NCBI RefSeq assembly: GCF_002954775.1
Contig: NZ_PJME01000006.1
Span: 327,564 to 391,563 of the forward strand
Source of the DNA: Streptomyces geranii
GTDB taxonomy: Bacteria > Actinomycetota > Actinomycetes > Streptomycetales > Streptomycetaceae
Reading direction: 5' to 3'
DNA: 64,000 nucleotides
Notes under the pieces: model-generated
What the model was told of the DNA's origin: nothing
Seen by the model: only the letters and a program-made list of their open reading frames with translations
Database searches by the model: none
In this document: in pieces, positions 17,573 through 27,674 of the stretch
How positions within the stretch are numbered: position 1 is the first letter of the stretch
Layout: every line of letters begins with the position of its first letter
Program-made: the position numbers and the translations under genes

Positions 17573-19657
17573 TCAGATGCGACGCAGGCGGAAAATTGCC
17601 GCATCGAGGTCACCCTTGAGCCCGGTCCGCAGCCCGTGATGCAACAGCACGGCGCCCCGGTGAACTTCGCCCGTTTCGCGGCATTCGTACGTCGCCGACG
17701 GGTCGAGTCCGCGCAGCCGCAGGGCCGGGAGCGGCTCACCGTGGTGCTGCGCCTGGAGCCAGGCGAAGACGACGGCGTCGTCGCCGTGCACGTACTGCAC
17801 CGCGCTCAGCCCGCCGGTCGGCCGCCGCAGCCGGTAGAGGTCACCGCGCTGCACCACGGGCCGGATCTCCTTGTACAGCGCCACCCACTCCCCCGCCTCG
17901 GCCAGCTCCTCCTCGGTCCACGTGGTGAGGTCGCCGCCGACGCCGAGCACCCCGGCCATCGCGCTCACGAACCGGAACCGCAGCGAACTGACCCGCCCGT
18001 TGAGCTGGGCGTTCGGGCTGTCGGTGACCCAGGCGGCCATGACCCGCGCGGGATGGAGCCGGCTGAACCCCTCCTGGATGGCGAGCCGGTCCAGCGGGTC
18101 GGTGTTGTCGGAGGTCCACACCTGGTCCGTACGGGCGAGGACCCCGAGGTCGATCCGCCCGCCACCGCCCGAGCAGGACTCGAAGGCGACGCCCGGGTGG
18201 GCGGCGCGCAGCCGGTCCAGCAGGGCGTACAGCCCGTGCACGTGGTCGACCCACAGTCGCTGCGGATAGTCCTCGCCGGGCCAGCCCGCGTCGGTGAAGC
18301 AGCGGTTGAAGTCCCACTTCACATAGTCGATCGGCGCGCTGGAGAGCAGCCCGTCGAGCTGCTCCCACAGATACTGCCGGACGTCTTCACGCGCGAGGTT
18401 CAGTACGAGCTGATTGCGGAACTCCGTCCTCTTTCGTCCCGGTTGGAACTGCACCCAGTCGGGGTGTGCCCGGTACAGATCGCTGTCCGGGTTGACCATC
18501 TCGGGCTCGACCCAGATGCCGAACTGCATCCCCAGCGCGTGCACGTACTCGGCGAGCGGCTTCAGCCCCGCCGGGAAGCGGTCCGGGTTGGGCGTCCAGT
18601 CGCCGAGGCCGGCCCGGTCGCTGGTGCGGGCCCCGAACCAGCCGTCGTCCACGACGAACAGCTCGACGCCGATCGCGGCTGCCCGCCGGGCCAGCGTGCC
18701 CTGCTGCTCCTCGGAGATGTCGAACTCCGTGGCCTCCCAGGAGTTGTAGAGCACGGGCCGGTCCCGGTCGGCGTCCGGGACGACGAACGCGCGCTGGTAC
18801 GCGTGCCACGCCCGGCTCGCCCCACCGTGCCCGGAGTCGCTCCACAGCCCCGCGAAGACGGGCGTGACGAAGGACTCCCCGGCCGACAGCCGCAGCAGCC
18901 CGGAGTCGTCGTATCCGGCCCCGCCGGTGATCTGCACGCGCGCGTCCGGCAGTTGCGCGACGGCGATCCGCCAGGACCCGGACCAGCCGAGCGCGCACGC
19001 GTACACCTCGCCGCGCTCCTCGGTCGCGTCGGTGTCGAGCGCCACCCAGGGCAGATGCTGATGCCCGGTGTGCCCGCGCCGACTGCCGATGACCTTCTCA
19101 CCGTAGGTGAGGTCGGTGGTCACGAGGCGGGACTCGGCGGCCCAGCGTCCGTGGAGCTGGGACAGGCGCCAGCCGTCGCGGTCGGGGAGCGTCCAGGTGG
19201 CGGAGTCGGCGCGGAGCAGCTCCAGGGGCGCGGTTCCGTCGGGTGCGTCATTGGTGAGGCTCACCCAGCGCTCGACGACGTCATGGCGCATCCGGTAGTG
19301 GAGCGTGACGGCCAGCCCGGTGTCCCGGAACCGCAGCCGGAGTTCGTCGCCCTCCGCCTCGTACGCCTCGAACCGCCATTCGGTGCCCCGGCGCTCGTCG
19401 GTCCGCACGGACAGGGCGGGCCGTACGAAACGGGGGCCACCCTCGACCGGGTACTCCTCGCGGCCGTCGAGCGGGGACTCGAAGGGCCAGTAGTCAGGCA
19501 GCGGACGGACGGCCAGTGCCTCGGCGTCGGCGAGGGCGATCCGCGGACCCCAGTGCAGATGCAGCAGTTCGTCGTCCTCGGTGAGATGGACGGCGTAACT
19601 GCTCGTGGGCCCCGAGAGAAGCCACGTACGACCGGTTCCGGCGATTTCCAGCATCAT
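17573..19657 (-). CDS. Alpha-galactosidase, glycoside hydrolase family 36
   Basis: A 694-aa cytosolic retaining glycosidase releasing terminal alpha-galactose from oligosaccharides such as raffinose or melibiose. An N-terminal beta-sandwich (to about 290) precedes the (beta/alpha)8 barrel containing YNSWEATEFD, FVVDDGWFGAR and the nucleophile motif DYVKWDFNR (Asp449). The acid/base lies in SDNTD (about 517-521), followed by a C-terminal beta domain. No signal peptide. Two consecutive ATGs (19657, 19654) follow GTGGGGAC; the first is used. No sugar transporter is adjacent. It diverges from the phosphatase gene over 166 bp. Confidence 0.93.
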   Translation of the reverse strand: MMLEIAGTGRTWLLSGPTSSYAVHLTEDDELLHLHWGPRIALADAEALAVRPLPDYWPFESPLDGREEYPVEGGPRFVRPALSVRTDERRGTEWRFEAYEAEGDELRLRFRDTGLAVTLHYRMRHDVVERWVSLTNDAPDGTAPLELLRADSATWTLPDRDGWRLSQLHGRWAAESRLVTTDLTYGEKVIGSRRGHTGHQHLPWVALDTDATEERGEVYACALGWSGSWRIAVAQLPDARVQITGGAGYDDSGLLRLSAGESFVTPVFAGLWSDSGHGGASRAWHAYQRAFVVPDADRDRPVLYNSWEATEFDISEEQQGTLARRAAAIGVELFVVDDGWFGARTSDRAGLGDWTPNPDRFPAGLKPLAEYVHALGMQFGIWVEPEMVNPDSDLYRAHPDWVQFQPGRKRTEFRNQLVLNLAREDVRQYLWEQLDGLLSSAPIDYVKWDFNRCFTDAGWPGEDYPQRLWVDHVHGLYALLDRLRAAHPGVAFESCSGGGGRIDLGVLARTDQVWTSDNTDPLDRLAIQEGFSRLHPARVMAAWVTDSPNAQLNGRVSSLRFRFVSAMAGVLGVGGDLTTWTEEELAEAGEWVALYKEIRPVVQRGDLYRLRRPTGGLSAVQYVHGDDAVVFAWLQAQHHGEPLPALRLRGLDPSATYECRETGEVHRGAVLLHHGLRTGLKGDLDAAIFRLRRI

Positions 19658-19823
19658 GTCCCCACAGATCCGAACAGGCACGCCCAAGTCTCAACATCAT
19701 CAGCGCCAGAGCCCTTGACGGCAACGCCTGTGGATAACTCCTTGGCCTACGCAGCCATGTCGTATCGTCGAAGCGCGCCCGTCGACGAGCAGCGTCCGCG
19801 GGGCGGTGTGGGAGGGAGCCCTC

Positions 19824-20621
19824 GTGACGCAGCAGGTCCCGTCGACCGAGCCCGAGCTGGGTGGCGTACGTAACTTCCGTGACGTGGGCGGACTGCCGAC
19901 CGTGGACGGACGGCGGGTGGCGCCCGGACGGCTGTTCCGCAGTGGTCATCTCGCCCATGCGACCGACGAGGACGCGGCGTTCCTCGGCTCGCTCGGGCTG
20001 CACACGATCTTCGACTTCCGCAACGCGGCGGACATCCGGCTGGAGGGGAACGACGTCGAGCTGCCGGGGGTGCGCAACCTGAACCTCCCGCTGTCCGACC
20101 CGGCGCACGGCGCGGAGTTCTGGAAGATGGTCCGGGACGGCGACCTCGACGAACTGCGCGGCCTCCTCGCCGACGGCAAGGGCGAGCAGCGGATGATCAA
20201 CTCCTACCGCGAGATCATGCGCGACCGCACGGCCGAGCACTCCCGGATGTTGCACGCGCTGGCCGAGGACAGCGTCCCGGCCCTGATGCACTGCGCGGCC
20301 GGCAAGGACCGCGCGGGCCTGTCCATCGCGGTGACGCTGCTGGCCGTCGGGGTGGAGCGCGACGCGATCGTGGCCGACTACATGGAGTCGAACGCGCAGC
20401 ACCGCCGCTACCGGGTCCGGCGCACCGCCTCCGACGCCCAGGCCTACAGCCCCGAGGTCCTGGAGCTGCTCAACCCGCTCTTCGGCACCCGGCCCGAGTA
20501 TCTGACGGCGGCGCTGGCGACGGTCGAGGAGACCTGGGGCGGCGTCGACAACTATCTGACAGAGGGGCTGGGTGTCGGTCCGGAGACCCGGGAGCGGCTG
20601 CGGGAGCGGCTTCTCGACTGA
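19824..20621 (+). CDS. Tyrosine-protein phosphatase (Y_phosphatase3 family)
   Basis: A 265-aa phosphatase of the PtpB/SIW14-like group. The N-terminal NFRDVGG box lies near residue 16, followed by GRLFRSGHLA. The catalytic loop is HCAAGKDRAG: Cys157 with Arg163 gives the CX5R signature. The Lys and Asp in the loop suggest activity on phosphotyrosine, with possible phosphoinositide or phosphoserine side activity as in PtpB. Cytoplasmic, no signal peptide. GTG at 19824 follows GGGAGGGAGCC. A convergent terminator separates it from the next genes. Confidence 0.92.
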   Translation: MTQQVPSTEPELGGVRNFRDVGGLPTVDGRRVAPGRLFRSGHLAHATDEDAAFLGSLGLHTIFDFRNAADIRLEGNDVELPGVRNLNLPLSDPAHGAEFWKMVRDGDLDELRGLLADGKGEQRMINSYREIMRDRTAEHSRMLHALAEDSVPALMHCAAGKDRAGLSIAVTLLAVGVERDAIVADYMESNAQHRRYRVRRTASDAQAYSPEVLELLNPLFGTRPEYLTAALATVEETWGGVDNYLTEGLGVGPETRERLRERLLD

Positions 20622-20644
20622 GCCCGCCGTCGCCCCTGCGGGCT
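20621..20644. terminator. Bidirectional hairpin between phosphatase and DUF6126 genes
   Basis: Seven-bp stem AGCCCGC / GCGGGCT with a 10-nt loop, overlapping the last base of the phosphatase stop codon and the stop codon of the convergent 40-aa gene. Confidence 0.6.
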
Positions 20645-20765
20645 ACTGGTTCGCGCCCACCTCGAACAAGAGGTAGATGAAGGCCGCGAAGACATGTCCG
20701 ACCGCGATGTAGATGAGCAGCCGTACCCACAGGGCCCGGGGGAACTTCTCTTCCATGTCCGTCAT
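20643..20765 (-). CDS. 40-aa single-pass membrane protein (DUF6126-like)
   Basis: A small protein, MTDMEEKFPRALWVRLL then a hydrophobic stretch (IYIAVGHVFAAFIYLLFEV, about residues 17-36), ending GANQ. The charged N-terminus and one helix predict a bitopic membrane peptide. Its ATG overlaps the stop of the XRE-cupin regulator (ATGA), so translation is coupled. I recall this family as DUF6126, found next to XRE-cupin regulators in Streptomyces. Function unknown; it may link the regulator to the membrane or be a small transport accessory. Confidence 0.8.
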   Translation of the reverse strand: MTDMEEKFPRALWVRLLIYIAVGHVFAAFIYLLFEVGANQ

Positions 20766-21376
20766 GGCGTGACTCCAGGGGTCGGGCCGAGGCAGAGCCC
20801 CGCGGTGGGGCTCTGCAGCAGGGTGTGGACGAAGAGCAGGTCGGTGCCGTCGCGACCGTCGGCGGCGAGGCGGTGCGGGGTCAGCGAGTCGAAGTGGGCG
20901 CTATCCCCGGGCGCGAGCACGTGCGCGGTGTCGCCGAGACGCAGGCGCAGCCGCCCCTTGAGGACGTACAGCCACTCCTCACCGGGGTGGACGCGCACGA
21001 TGTCGCCCTGTGCCCCGTAGGGCACATGGACGCGCAGGGCCTGCATCCCGCGCCCGGACGAACCGGCCTGCCAGTACGACCAGCCACCGGCGGCCGTCGG
21101 CTCCATGTCACCGGCGCGCACGACGGCGTCCCGGTCGGCGACCGTCTCACCGAGCAGTTCGGAGACCGTCGTACCGTAGATACGGGCGAGCCCGAGCAGC
21201 ATCGGCAGCGAAGGCTGGCGTTGCCCGGTCTCCAGGCGGGAGAGGTGGGCGGGCGACAGCCCGGCGGACCTGGCCGCGGCCTCCAGGGTGAGGGAGGCCC
21301 GGCGGCGCAGCGCGCGGAGCTGCGGAGCGACGACGGGCAGGTCTTCGACCGGCCCTGACTCCTCGGGAAGGCTCAT
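20762..21376 (-). CDS. XRE-family regulator with C-terminal cupin sensor domain
   Basis: A 204-aa two-domain regulator. The HTH_3 DNA-binding domain (about 20-75) contains SLTLEAAARSAGLSPAHLSR and LETGQRQPS. The cupin_2 fold (about 120-195) contains VHPGEEWLYVLKGRLRLRLG and LAPGDSAHFDS. In this family the cupin binds a small ligand, often a metabolite of the adjacent pathway. ATG at 21376 is preceded by ATGGAGGC. The twin palindrome 21-55 bp upstream is a likely autoregulatory site. It sits directly downstream of the hopanoid operon and may sense an isoprenoid or amine, which is inference. Confidence 0.9.
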   Translation of the reverse strand: MSLPEESGPVEDLPVVAPQLRALRRRASLTLEAAARSAGLSPAHLSRLETGQRQPSLPMLLGLARIYGTTVSELLGETVADRDAVVRAGDMEPTAAGGWSYWQAGSSGRGMQALRVHVPYGAQGDIVRVHPGEEWLYVLKGRLRLRLGDTAHVLAPGDSAHFDSLTPHRLAADGRDGTDLLFVHTLLQSPTAGLCLGPTPGVTP

Positions 21377-21396
21377 GCCTCCATTCAGCCGCAGCA

Positions 21397-21431
21397 TTGC
21401 CTCTGAGGCAAATCTCTTGCCTCAGAGGCAA
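21397..21431. promoter_or_regulatory. Twin 15-bp palindromic operator upstream of the XRE-cupin gene
   Basis: Two perfect-arm palindromes, TTGCCTCTGAGGCAA (21397-21411) and TTGCCTCAGAGGCAA (21417-21431), have centres exactly 20 bp apart, about two helical turns. Each is also the exact reverse complement of the other. This suits cooperative binding of two dimers; they could also fold into one 15-bp hairpin in RNA from the hopanoid operon. Confidence 0.75.
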
Positions 21432-21459
21432 AAATTCCAGGCCTCCTGCTCTCCCCGTC

Positions 21460-22869
21460 CTACCTGTTCGCCACCGCCTGCTTGACCAGTGTCTTCCCGA
21501 AGTCCCACATCAGTCCGCTCCCCCCGTGCGCGTCGTCCATCACGGCGGTGAAGGCGTCCACGAACCGGTCCACCTCCCGCTCCCCGACGACCAGCGGCGG
21601 AATCAGCTTGATCACCTCCAGGTGATCGCCGGAGACCTGGGTCAGGATCCGGTGCCGTTGCAGCAGCGGTACGACGACCATCTGGGCGAAGAGCCCCTTG
21701 CGGGCGGCCTGGAGCATGGTCCAACGGCTGCGCAGCTTCAGCGACTTGGGCTTCCCGAACTCGATGCCGATCATCAGGCCCCGGCCGCGTACGTCGGCCA
21801 GCAGTTCGTACTTGTCGACCAGCGCCGCCAGTCTGGTCCTCAACTGGTCCCCGGTGGCCCGGGCGTTGGCGACGATCTGCTCGTTCTCCATGACCGACAG
21901 CACGGCGAGGCCCGCCGCCATGGCCTGGGCGTTGCCGCCGAAGCTCGCCGAGTGCACGAGGACCCGGTCGATCGACGAGTAGACCTTCTTGAAGATCCAC
22001 TCCTTGCCGAGCGTGGCGCCCACCGGCACATACCCGCCGGAGAGCGCCTTCGCCACGCACACCAGGTCGGGCTCGACGCCCTCCTCGTGCTGGTAGGCGT
22101 AGAAGTCCCCGGTCCGCCCGAGGCCGGTCTGCACCTCGTCCGCGATGAGCAGCGCCTTGTGCCTGTGCAGCAACTCCCGGGCGGCGCGCAGATATCCGGG
22201 CGGTGCCTCGTGGACGCCCTTGCCCTGGATCGGCTCGACGATCAGGGCGGCGACGTCGCCCTTCTTCAACTCCCGTGCCAGGGCGTCGAGATCACCGAGC
22301 GGTACGGCGGTGTCGGGCAGCAGCGGGGCGAAGCCGTCCCGGAAGCCGTCCTCGCCGTTCACCGACAGGGAGCCGGTGGTCAGGCCGTGGAAGGCGTGCG
22401 AGCAGTACAGGACGCGCGGCTTCCCGGTGGCGTACCGGGCGAACTTGAGCGCGGTCTCCACGGCCTCCGTACCGCTGTTGCCGAAGAACACCCGGTCCAG
22501 ATGCGGACTGTGGGCGAGGAGCCGCTCCGCCAGCAGTCCGGGCAGCGGCTGGCAGTCGAAGCGGGTGAGGTCGGCGAGCTGGGCGTCGAGGACGTCGTGC
22601 AGCGCCTTGCGGACCACGGGGTGATGGCGGCCGAGGCCCATCACCCCGAACCCGGCGAGCATGTCGAGGTAGTCGTCGCCGTCCGCGTCCCAGAAGTACG
22701 CGCCCTCGGCCCGCTCGTAGACCTTGTCGAAGCCGATGGTGTGCAGCATGCGCGGGAGCTGGTGGTTGAGGTGCTTGGTGTGCAGCTCGTAGCGCTCGGC
22801 GCCGCGCTCGGCCAGCAGCGCGCCGAGGTCGAACTCCCCCGACGGGGAACCGGGTTCAGCGGTCGTCAT
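21460..22869 (-). CDS. hpnO: Class III aminotransferase of the hopanoid cluster
   Basis: A 469-aa PLP-dependent aminotransferase. Motifs: [18 protein letters not shown] near residue 128, [13 protein letters not shown] (PLP-phosphate/ring Asp) near 244, and a PLP-lysine in [10 protein letters not shown] near 274. From its place at the 3' end of the hopanoid operon, and from known Streptomyces and Methylococcus clusters, it should convert the hopanoid ribose-derived aldehyde to aminobacteriohopanetriol. An ornithine-type aminotransferase is the alternative from sequence alone. The ATG overlaps the dxs stop (ATGA). Confidence 0.85.
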   Translation of the reverse strand: MTTAEPGSPSGEFDLGALLAERGAERYELHTKHLNHQLPRMLHTIGFDKVYERAEGAYFWDADGDDYLDMLAGFGVMGLGRHHPVVRKALHDVLDAQLADLTRFDCQPLPGLLAERLLAHSPHLDRVFFGNSGTEAVETALKFARYATGKPRVLYCSHAFHGLTTGSLSVNGEDGFRDGFAPLLPDTAVPLGDLDALARELKKGDVAALIVEPIQGKGVHEAPPGYLRAARELLHRHKALLIADEVQTGLGRTGDFYAYQHEEGVEPDLVCVAKALSGGYVPVGATLGKEWIFKKVYSSIDRVLVHSASFGGNAQAMAAGLAVLSVMENEQIVANARATGDQLRTRLAALVDKYELLADVRGRGLMIGIEFGKPKSLKLRSRWTMLQAARKGLFAQMVVVPLLQRHRILTQVSGDHLEVIKLIPPLVVGEREVDRFVDAFTAVMDDAHGGSGLMWDFGKTLVKQAVANR

Positions 22870-24803
22870 TCCTGTTTCTCCTCGGCTTTCTCCTTGGCCT
22901 TCCCCTGGGGCGGCTCTTCCTTGGCCAGCTCGGCCTTGACGGCCAGCCCCGCGCTGATCCGCCCCGCGATCTCGACGGGCGTGAGGCCGATGTCGGCGAG
23001 CACCTCGCCGCGCTTGGCGTGCGCGAGGAACTGCTCCGGGATCCCGAACCGCCTTACGGGCACATCGACATCGGCGTCACCGAGGGCGAGCGCGACCGCC
23101 GCGCCGACGCCGGACGCCCGGCTGTTGTCCTCGACGACGGCCACCATCCGGTGCGAGGCGGCCAACCCCGGCAGCGCGGGATCGACGGGCTTGACCCAAC
23201 GCGGGTCCACGACCGTGCAGTTGATGCCGCGCGCCTCCAGCAGCTCGGCGGCCTGGAGACACACCGGCGCCATCACCCCTACGGCCACCAGGAGCACGTC
23301 GGCGGCCTCCTCGGACCGGTGCAGGACATGCATGCCGCCCACATGGCCGACCGCCTCGATCGCCGGCCCCACCGACTCCTTGGGGAACCGGATGAGGGTG
23401 GGCGCGTCGTCCACGGCCACCGCCTCCCGCAGCTGGGCGCGGAGTTGGTCGGCGTCGCGGGGTGCGGCGATCCGCAGCCCGGGCACGACCTGGAGGATGG
23501 ACAGGTCCCACATGCCATTGTGTGACGCTCCGTCAACTCCCGTGACACCGGCGCGGTCCAGCACGAAGGTCACCCCGCACCGGTGCAGCGCGATGTCCAT
23601 CAGCAACTGGTCGAAGGCACGGTTGAGGAAGGTGGCGTACACGGCGACGACCGGATGCAGCCCCCCTGTCGCCAGTCCGGCCGCCGACACGGCCGCGTGC
23701 TGCTCGGCGATCCCGACGTCCCAGACCCGGTCGGGGAAGCGCTCGGCGAACTTGCCGAGCCCCACCGGATGCAGCATGGCCGCCGTGATCGCGACGACGT
23801 CCTCCCGCTCCTCCCCGATCCGCACGATCTCGTCGCCGAACACCGAGGTCCAGGAAGGGCCATTGGAGGGCGCAAGCGGCTCGCAGGTGAGCGGGTCCAT
23901 CACACCGACGGTGTGGAAGTGGTCCTCCTCGTGCGAGCGCGCGGGCTCGTAGCCGCGCCCCTTCTCGGTCAGACAGTGGATGAGCACGGGCCCGTGGAAA
24001 CGTTTCGCGCGCCGCAGCGCGGACTCCACGGCCCCGATGTCGTGACCGTCGATCGGGCCCACGTACTTCAGCCCCAGGTCCTCGAACATGCCCTGCGGCG
24101 CGAACGCGTCCTTGAACCCCTTCTTCGCGCCGTGCAGGGACTCGTAGATGGTGTTGCCGATGACGGGCGTGCGCAGCAGCACGTCCTTGCCCCAGGCCAG
24201 CACCTGCTCGTAGCTGTCCGTCGTCCGCAGCGTCGCCAGGTGGTTGGCGAGGCCGCCGATGGTCGGCGAGTAGGAGCGTTCGTTGTCGTTGACGACGATG
24301 ATCAGGGGCCGGTCCTTGGCCGCCGCGATGTTGTTGAGCGCCTCCCAGGCCATCCCGCCGGTGAGCGCGCCGTCGCCGATCACCGCGACGACATGCCCCT
24401 TCTCGCCCTGCACGTCACGGGCCTTGGCGAGCCCGTCCGCCCAGCCGAGCGCCGTGGAGGCGTGGCTGTTCTCGATGACGTCGTGCTCGGACTCCTCCCG
24501 CGAGGGATAGCCGGACAGGCCTCCCTTGCCGCGCAGCTTCGAGAAGTCCTGACGCCCTGTCAGGAGTTTGTGTACGTAGCTCTGGTGGCCGGTGTCCCAC
24601 AGGATGCGGTCGACCGGCGACTCGAAGACCCGGTGGAGCGCGATGGAGAGTTCCACCACCCCCAGATTGGGCCCGAGGTGGCCGCCGGTCCTGGCGACCG
24701 CGTGCACCAGGAACTCCCGTATCTCGTCGGACAGTTCACCGAGTTCCGCCTCGGACAGCGCCTTCAGGTCGCGTGGTCCCCGGATGTTCTCCAGAATCGT
24801 CAC
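22866..24803 (-). CDS. dxs: 1-deoxy-D-xylulose-5-phosphate synthase, hopanoid-cluster copy
   Basis: A 645-aa thiamine-diphosphate enzyme joining pyruvate and glyceraldehyde-3-phosphate, the first committed step of the MEP pathway. Seen: [13 protein letters not shown] near residue 68, the ThDP motif [16 protein letters not shown] starting near 147 and closing at NDNERSYSP, the glutamate-containing [12 protein letters not shown] of the second domain, and a transketolase C domain. The last 25 residues (Lys/Glu/Gln-rich) are probably disordered. Located inside the hopanoid operon, 45 nt after ispG, so it likely boosts isoprenoid supply for hopanoids beyond a housekeeping copy expected elsewhere. 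Confidence 0.96.
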   Translation of the reverse strand: MTILENIRGPRDLKALSEAELGELSDEIREFLVHAVARTGGHLGPNLGVVELSIALHRVFESPVDRILWDTGHQSYVHKLLTGRQDFSKLRGKGGLSGYPSREESEHDVIENSHASTALGWADGLAKARDVQGEKGHVVAVIGDGALTGGMAWEALNNIAAAKDRPLIIVVNDNERSYSPTIGGLANHLATLRTTDSYEQVLAWGKDVLLRTPVIGNTIYESLHGAKKGFKDAFAPQGMFEDLGLKYVGPIDGHDIGAVESALRRAKRFHGPVLIHCLTEKGRGYEPARSHEEDHFHTVGVMDPLTCEPLAPSNGPSWTSVFGDEIVRIGEEREDVVAITAAMLHPVGLGKFAERFPDRVWDVGIAEQHAAVSAAGLATGGLHPVVAVYATFLNRAFDQLLMDIALHRCGVTFVLDRAGVTGVDGASHNGMWDLSILQVVPGLRIAAPRDADQLRAQLREAVAVDDAPTLIRFPKESVGPAIEAVGHVGGMHVLHRSEEAADVLLVAVGVMAPVCLQAAELLEARGINCTVVDPRWVKPVDPALPGLAASHRMVAVVEDNSRASGVGAAVALALGDADVDVPVRRFGIPEQFLAHAKRGEVLADIGLTPVEIAGRISAGLAVKAELAKEEPPQGKAKEKAEEKQE

Positions 24804-24848
24804 GCTCGGGCCCCCTCTTCTTCCGTACTCGTCAGCCCGTGCTGCTGC

Positions 24849-26006
24849 TCAGCTCACGGTGACCGCCGGTTCCCCCGACGCGACGCCGTCCTGCTCCATC
24901 TGTTCGGCGATCTTCATCGCCTCCTCGATCAGGGTCTCCACGATCTTCGACTCGGGCACGGTCTTGATGACCTCGCCCTTCACGAAGATCTGCCCTTTTC
25001 CGTTGCCGGAGGCGACCCCGAGGTCTGCCTCCCGCGCCTCGCCGGGGCCGTTGACGACGCACCCCATGACGGCGACGCGCAACGGCACTTCCATGCCCTC
25101 CAACCCGGCCGTGACCTGGTCGGCGAGCTTGTACACGTCGACCTGGGCCCGCCCGCAGGACGGACAGGACACGATCTCCAGCCGACGTTGCCGCAGGTTC
25201 AGCGACTCCAGGATCTGGATGCCGACCTTGACCTCCTCGGCGGGCGGCGCGGACAGCGAGACCCGGATGGTGTCGCCGATGCCCTCGCTGAGCAACGCCC
25301 CGAAGGCGACAGCCGACTTGATGGTCCCCTGGAAGGCGGGACCGGCCTCGGTGACTCCCAAGTGCAGCGGGTAGTCGCACTGTTCGGCGAGCTGCCGGTA
25401 GGCGTTGACCATGATCACCGGGTCGTTGTGCTTGACGGAGATCTTGATGTCCCGGAACCCGTGCTCCTCGAACAGCGACGCCTCCCACAGCGCCGACTCC
25501 ACGAGCGCCTCCGGCGTCGCCTTGCCGTACTTCTGGAGCAACCGCCGGTCCAGCGAACCGGCGTTGACCCCGATCCGGATCGGCGTGCCGTGGTCGTTCG
25601 CGGCCCGCGCGATCTCCCGCACCTTGTCGTCGAACTGCTTGATGTTGCCGGGATTGACGCGAACGGCCGCACAGCCGGCCTCGATCGCGGCGAACACGTA
25701 CTTCGGCTGGAAGTGGATGTCGGCGATCACCGGGATCTGCGACTTGCGCGCGATCGTCGCCAGGGCGTCCGCGTCGTCCTGCGTAGGGCAGGCGACGCGG
25801 ACGATCTGGCAGCCGGACGCGGTGAGTTCGGCGATCTGCTGGAGCGTGGCGCCGATGTCGGACGTACGCGTCGTCGTCATCGACTGCACCGACACCGGGG
25901 CCCCGCCCCCGACCGCCACCGGTCCGACCTCGATCCGCCGGGAGACCCGGCGTTCGGCGATCGGACGGACCGGTACCTCGGGAACGCCCAAGGAGATGGC
26001 GGTCAC
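24849..26006 (-). CDS. ispG: (E)-4-hydroxy-3-methylbut-2-enyl-diphosphate synthase
   Basis: A 385-aa [4Fe-4S] enzyme converting 2-C-methyl-erythritol-2,4-cyclodiphosphate to HMBPP, a late MEP-pathway step. The TIM-barrel region has [23 protein letters not shown] and RVNPGNI. The cluster cysteines lie in CPSCGR (about residue 290) and [12 protein letters not shown] (about 325). GTG at 26006 follows GGGAGTGACGTC; the longer frame to 26048 overlaps hpnH and is not typical of the family. Only 4 nt separate it from hpnH. Confidence 0.96.
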   Translation of the reverse strand: MTAISLGVPEVPVRPIAERRVSRRIEVGPVAVGGGAPVSVQSMTTTRTSDIGATLQQIAELTASGCQIVRVACPTQDDADALATIARKSQIPVIADIHFQPKYVFAAIEAGCAAVRVNPGNIKQFDDKVREIARAANDHGTPIRIGVNAGSLDRRLLQKYGKATPEALVESALWEASLFEEHGFRDIKISVKHNDPVIMVNAYRQLAEQCDYPLHLGVTEAGPAFQGTIKSAVAFGALLSEGIGDTIRVSLSAPPAEEVKVGIQILESLNLRQRRLEIVSCPSCGRAQVDVYKLADQVTAGLEGMEVPLRVAVMGCVVNGPGEAREADLGVASGNGKGQIFVKGEVIKTVPESKIVETLIEEAMKIAEQMEQDGVASGEPAVTVS

Positions 26007-26010
26007 GACG

Positions 26011-27033
26011 TCACTCCCTGTTTCCGGCGACGGTCTCGCGCATGGCACGCAGGGACTCCTTCAGGGAACCCATGGTGGCCAGGACGGCCGTCGGCTCGTA
26101 GCCGCAGTGCGCCATGCAGTTGGCGCACCGGTCGTCCCTGCCGCGGCCGTAGGAGTCCCAGTCGGTCTTCTCGATGAGGTCCTTGTACGTCGTCACGTAC
26201 CCGTCGCTCATCAGGTAGCAGGGCTTCTGCCAGCCGAACAGCGAGTAGTTCGGGATCGCCCACGCCGTGCACGGGAAGTCGACCTTGCCCTCCAGGAAGT
26301 CCAGGAAGAGCGGGGAGTGGTTGAGCCGCCAGCGCCGCCGGTTGCCGCCGCCGAACGCCTTCTTGAACAGCTCGCGGGTCTGCTCGACGCCGAGGAAGTG
26401 CTCCTGGTCGGGGGCCTTCTCGTAGGCGTAGGCGGGCGAGATCATCATCTCGTCGACCTGGAGGTCGTCGTTGAGGAAGTTGAGCACCTCGATGATGGTC
26501 TGCGGGGTGTCGGTGTTGAAGAAGGTCGAGTTGGTGGTCACTCGGAAACCGCGCTTCTTCGCCTCCTTGATGGCGGCCACGGCCTCGTCGAACACCCCCT
26601 CCTTCGCGACGGACTCGTCGTGCCGCTCACGCAGACCGTCGATGTGCACGGCGAACGCGAAGTACGGCGAGGGCTTGAACTTGTCCATCTTCTTGCGCAG
26701 CAGCATCGCGTTGGTGCAGAGGAAGACGTACTTCTTCCTGGCCACCAACTGCCGCACGATCTCGTCGATATGAGGGTGCATCAGGGGCTCACCGCCCGCG
26801 ATGGACACCATCGGCGCCCCGGACTCCAGCACCGCCCCGACGGCCTGGGCGACCGGCATGCGCTGCTTGAGCACACCGGCCGGGTGCTGGATCTTTCCGC
26901 AGCCCTCGCACGCCAGGTTGCAGGCGTAGAGCGGTTCGAGTTCGACGATCAGCGGGAACTTGTCCCGCTTGCGGAGTTTCTGTTCGGCCAAATATGTAGC
27001 GATCTTGATGGTCTGGCGGAGCGGCATGGCCAT
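26011..27033 (-). CDS. hpnH: Adenosyl-hopene transferase, radical SAM protein HpnH
   Basis: A 340-aa radical SAM enzyme that adds a 5'-deoxyadenosyl group to diploptene, the first step of hopanoid side-chain extension. The CNLACEGC motif near residue 30 (CX3CX2C) binds the SAM-coordinating [4Fe-4S] cluster. [11 protein letters not shown] follows, and a C-terminal Cys cluster includes [13 protein letters not shown] and [12 protein letters not shown], typical of HpnH. ATG at 27033 has AGGAGGTGAGTCAG directly upstream. hpnG lies 5 nt upstream on the same strand. Confidence 0.96.
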   Translation of the reverse strand: MAMPLRQTIKIATYLAEQKLRKRDKFPLIVELEPLYACNLACEGCGKIQHPAGVLKQRMPVAQAVGAVLESGAPMVSIAGGEPLMHPHIDEIVRQLVARKKYVFLCTNAMLLRKKMDKFKPSPYFAFAVHIDGLRERHDESVAKEGVFDEAVAAIKEAKKRGFRVTTNSTFFNTDTPQTIIEVLNFLNDDLQVDEMMISPAYAYEKAPDQEHFLGVEQTRELFKKAFGGGNRRRWRLNHSPLFLDFLEGKVDFPCTAWAIPNYSLFGWQKPCYLMSDGYVTTYKDLIEKTDWDSYGRGRDDRCANCMAHCGYEPTAVLATMGSLKESLRAMRETVAGNRE

Positions 27034-27038
27034 CTGAC

Positions 27039-27674
27039 TCACCTCCTGGGGAGCAGCAAGGAACGGTGCCATTCGACAAAAGCGGGAAGGACCGAACGAA
27101 GAACGCGGAAAGCCGATATTCCACCGCGTACCGTGCCGATCCGGACGAGTTCATGTTCTGGAGCGTCCACGACCACCCGTACGGCCGCAACCGGGCGCAC
27201 GCCCGTGCGCACGGCGCAGTGGAGCGTGGCCGCCGACTCCATGTCGACCGCGATTGCGCCGGTCGCGAGCAGAGCGGCCCGCTCGGGACCGCGTACGACG
27301 TGGTCGGAACCGGTGAGCGGGCCGGTGTGGACGGTGCGCCCGGGCACGGCGCGCACCAGTTCCTTGACCAGGAGTTCGACTCCGTCGCAGCGGGTCGTGC
27401 CGCGCGGGTCCCGGGTCTCCTCGGCGACGACCAGGTCACCGGGGTGCATTCCGGGGGCCAGGCCCGCGCAGAAACCGGTGGCCAGGACGACGGCGTCGCG
27501 CAGCGCCGGGTCGGCGAGGGCCCGGGTGACGGCCGCCTCGGCCGCGTCGGGCCCCATGCCCGTACGCAGCACGGTGACGGGTCCGTCGCCGCGTGCGCCC
27601 CGGCGCAGGGCGAGCCGTTCGATACCGAGCGCGCAGGCGATCAGCAGCGGGGCCGGTTCGGGGGGCCTGTCCAT
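27039..27674 (-). CDS. hpnG: Adenosyl-hopane nucleosidase/phosphorylase HpnG
   Basis: A 211-aa protein of the purine/MTA nucleosidase-phosphorylase fold that removes adenine from adenosylhopane to leave ribosylhopane. Signatures: TVLRTGMGPDAAEAAV, VLATGFCAGLAPGMHPGDLVVA, and IAVDMESAATLHC with the ribose-binding MES motif. Its ATG overlaps the shc stop (ATGA) and it is followed by hpnH, matching the reaction order. AAGGGGGGCTG precedes the ATG. Confidence 0.93.
   Translation of the reverse strand: MDRPPEPAPLLIACALGIERLALRRGARGDGPVTVLRTGMGPDAAEAAVTRALADPALRDAVVLATGFCAGLAPGMHPGDLVVAEETRDPRGTTRCDGVELLVKELVRAVPGRTVHTGPLTGSDHVVRGPERAALLATGAIAVDMESAATLHCAVRTGVRPVAAVRVVVDAPEHELVRIGTVRGGISAFRVLRSVLPAFVEWHRSLLLPRR

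Noticed and set aside
17397..17639. 80-aa plus-strand frame between the riboswitch and the alpha-galactosidase gene
   Set aside because: No SD, low-complexity His/Arg-rich product and overlap with the galactosidase 3' end.
23583..26177. Plus-strand 864-aa open frame antisense to dxs and ispG
   Set aside because: Shadow frame caused by GC3 bias; the minus strand has two complete catalytic proteins.
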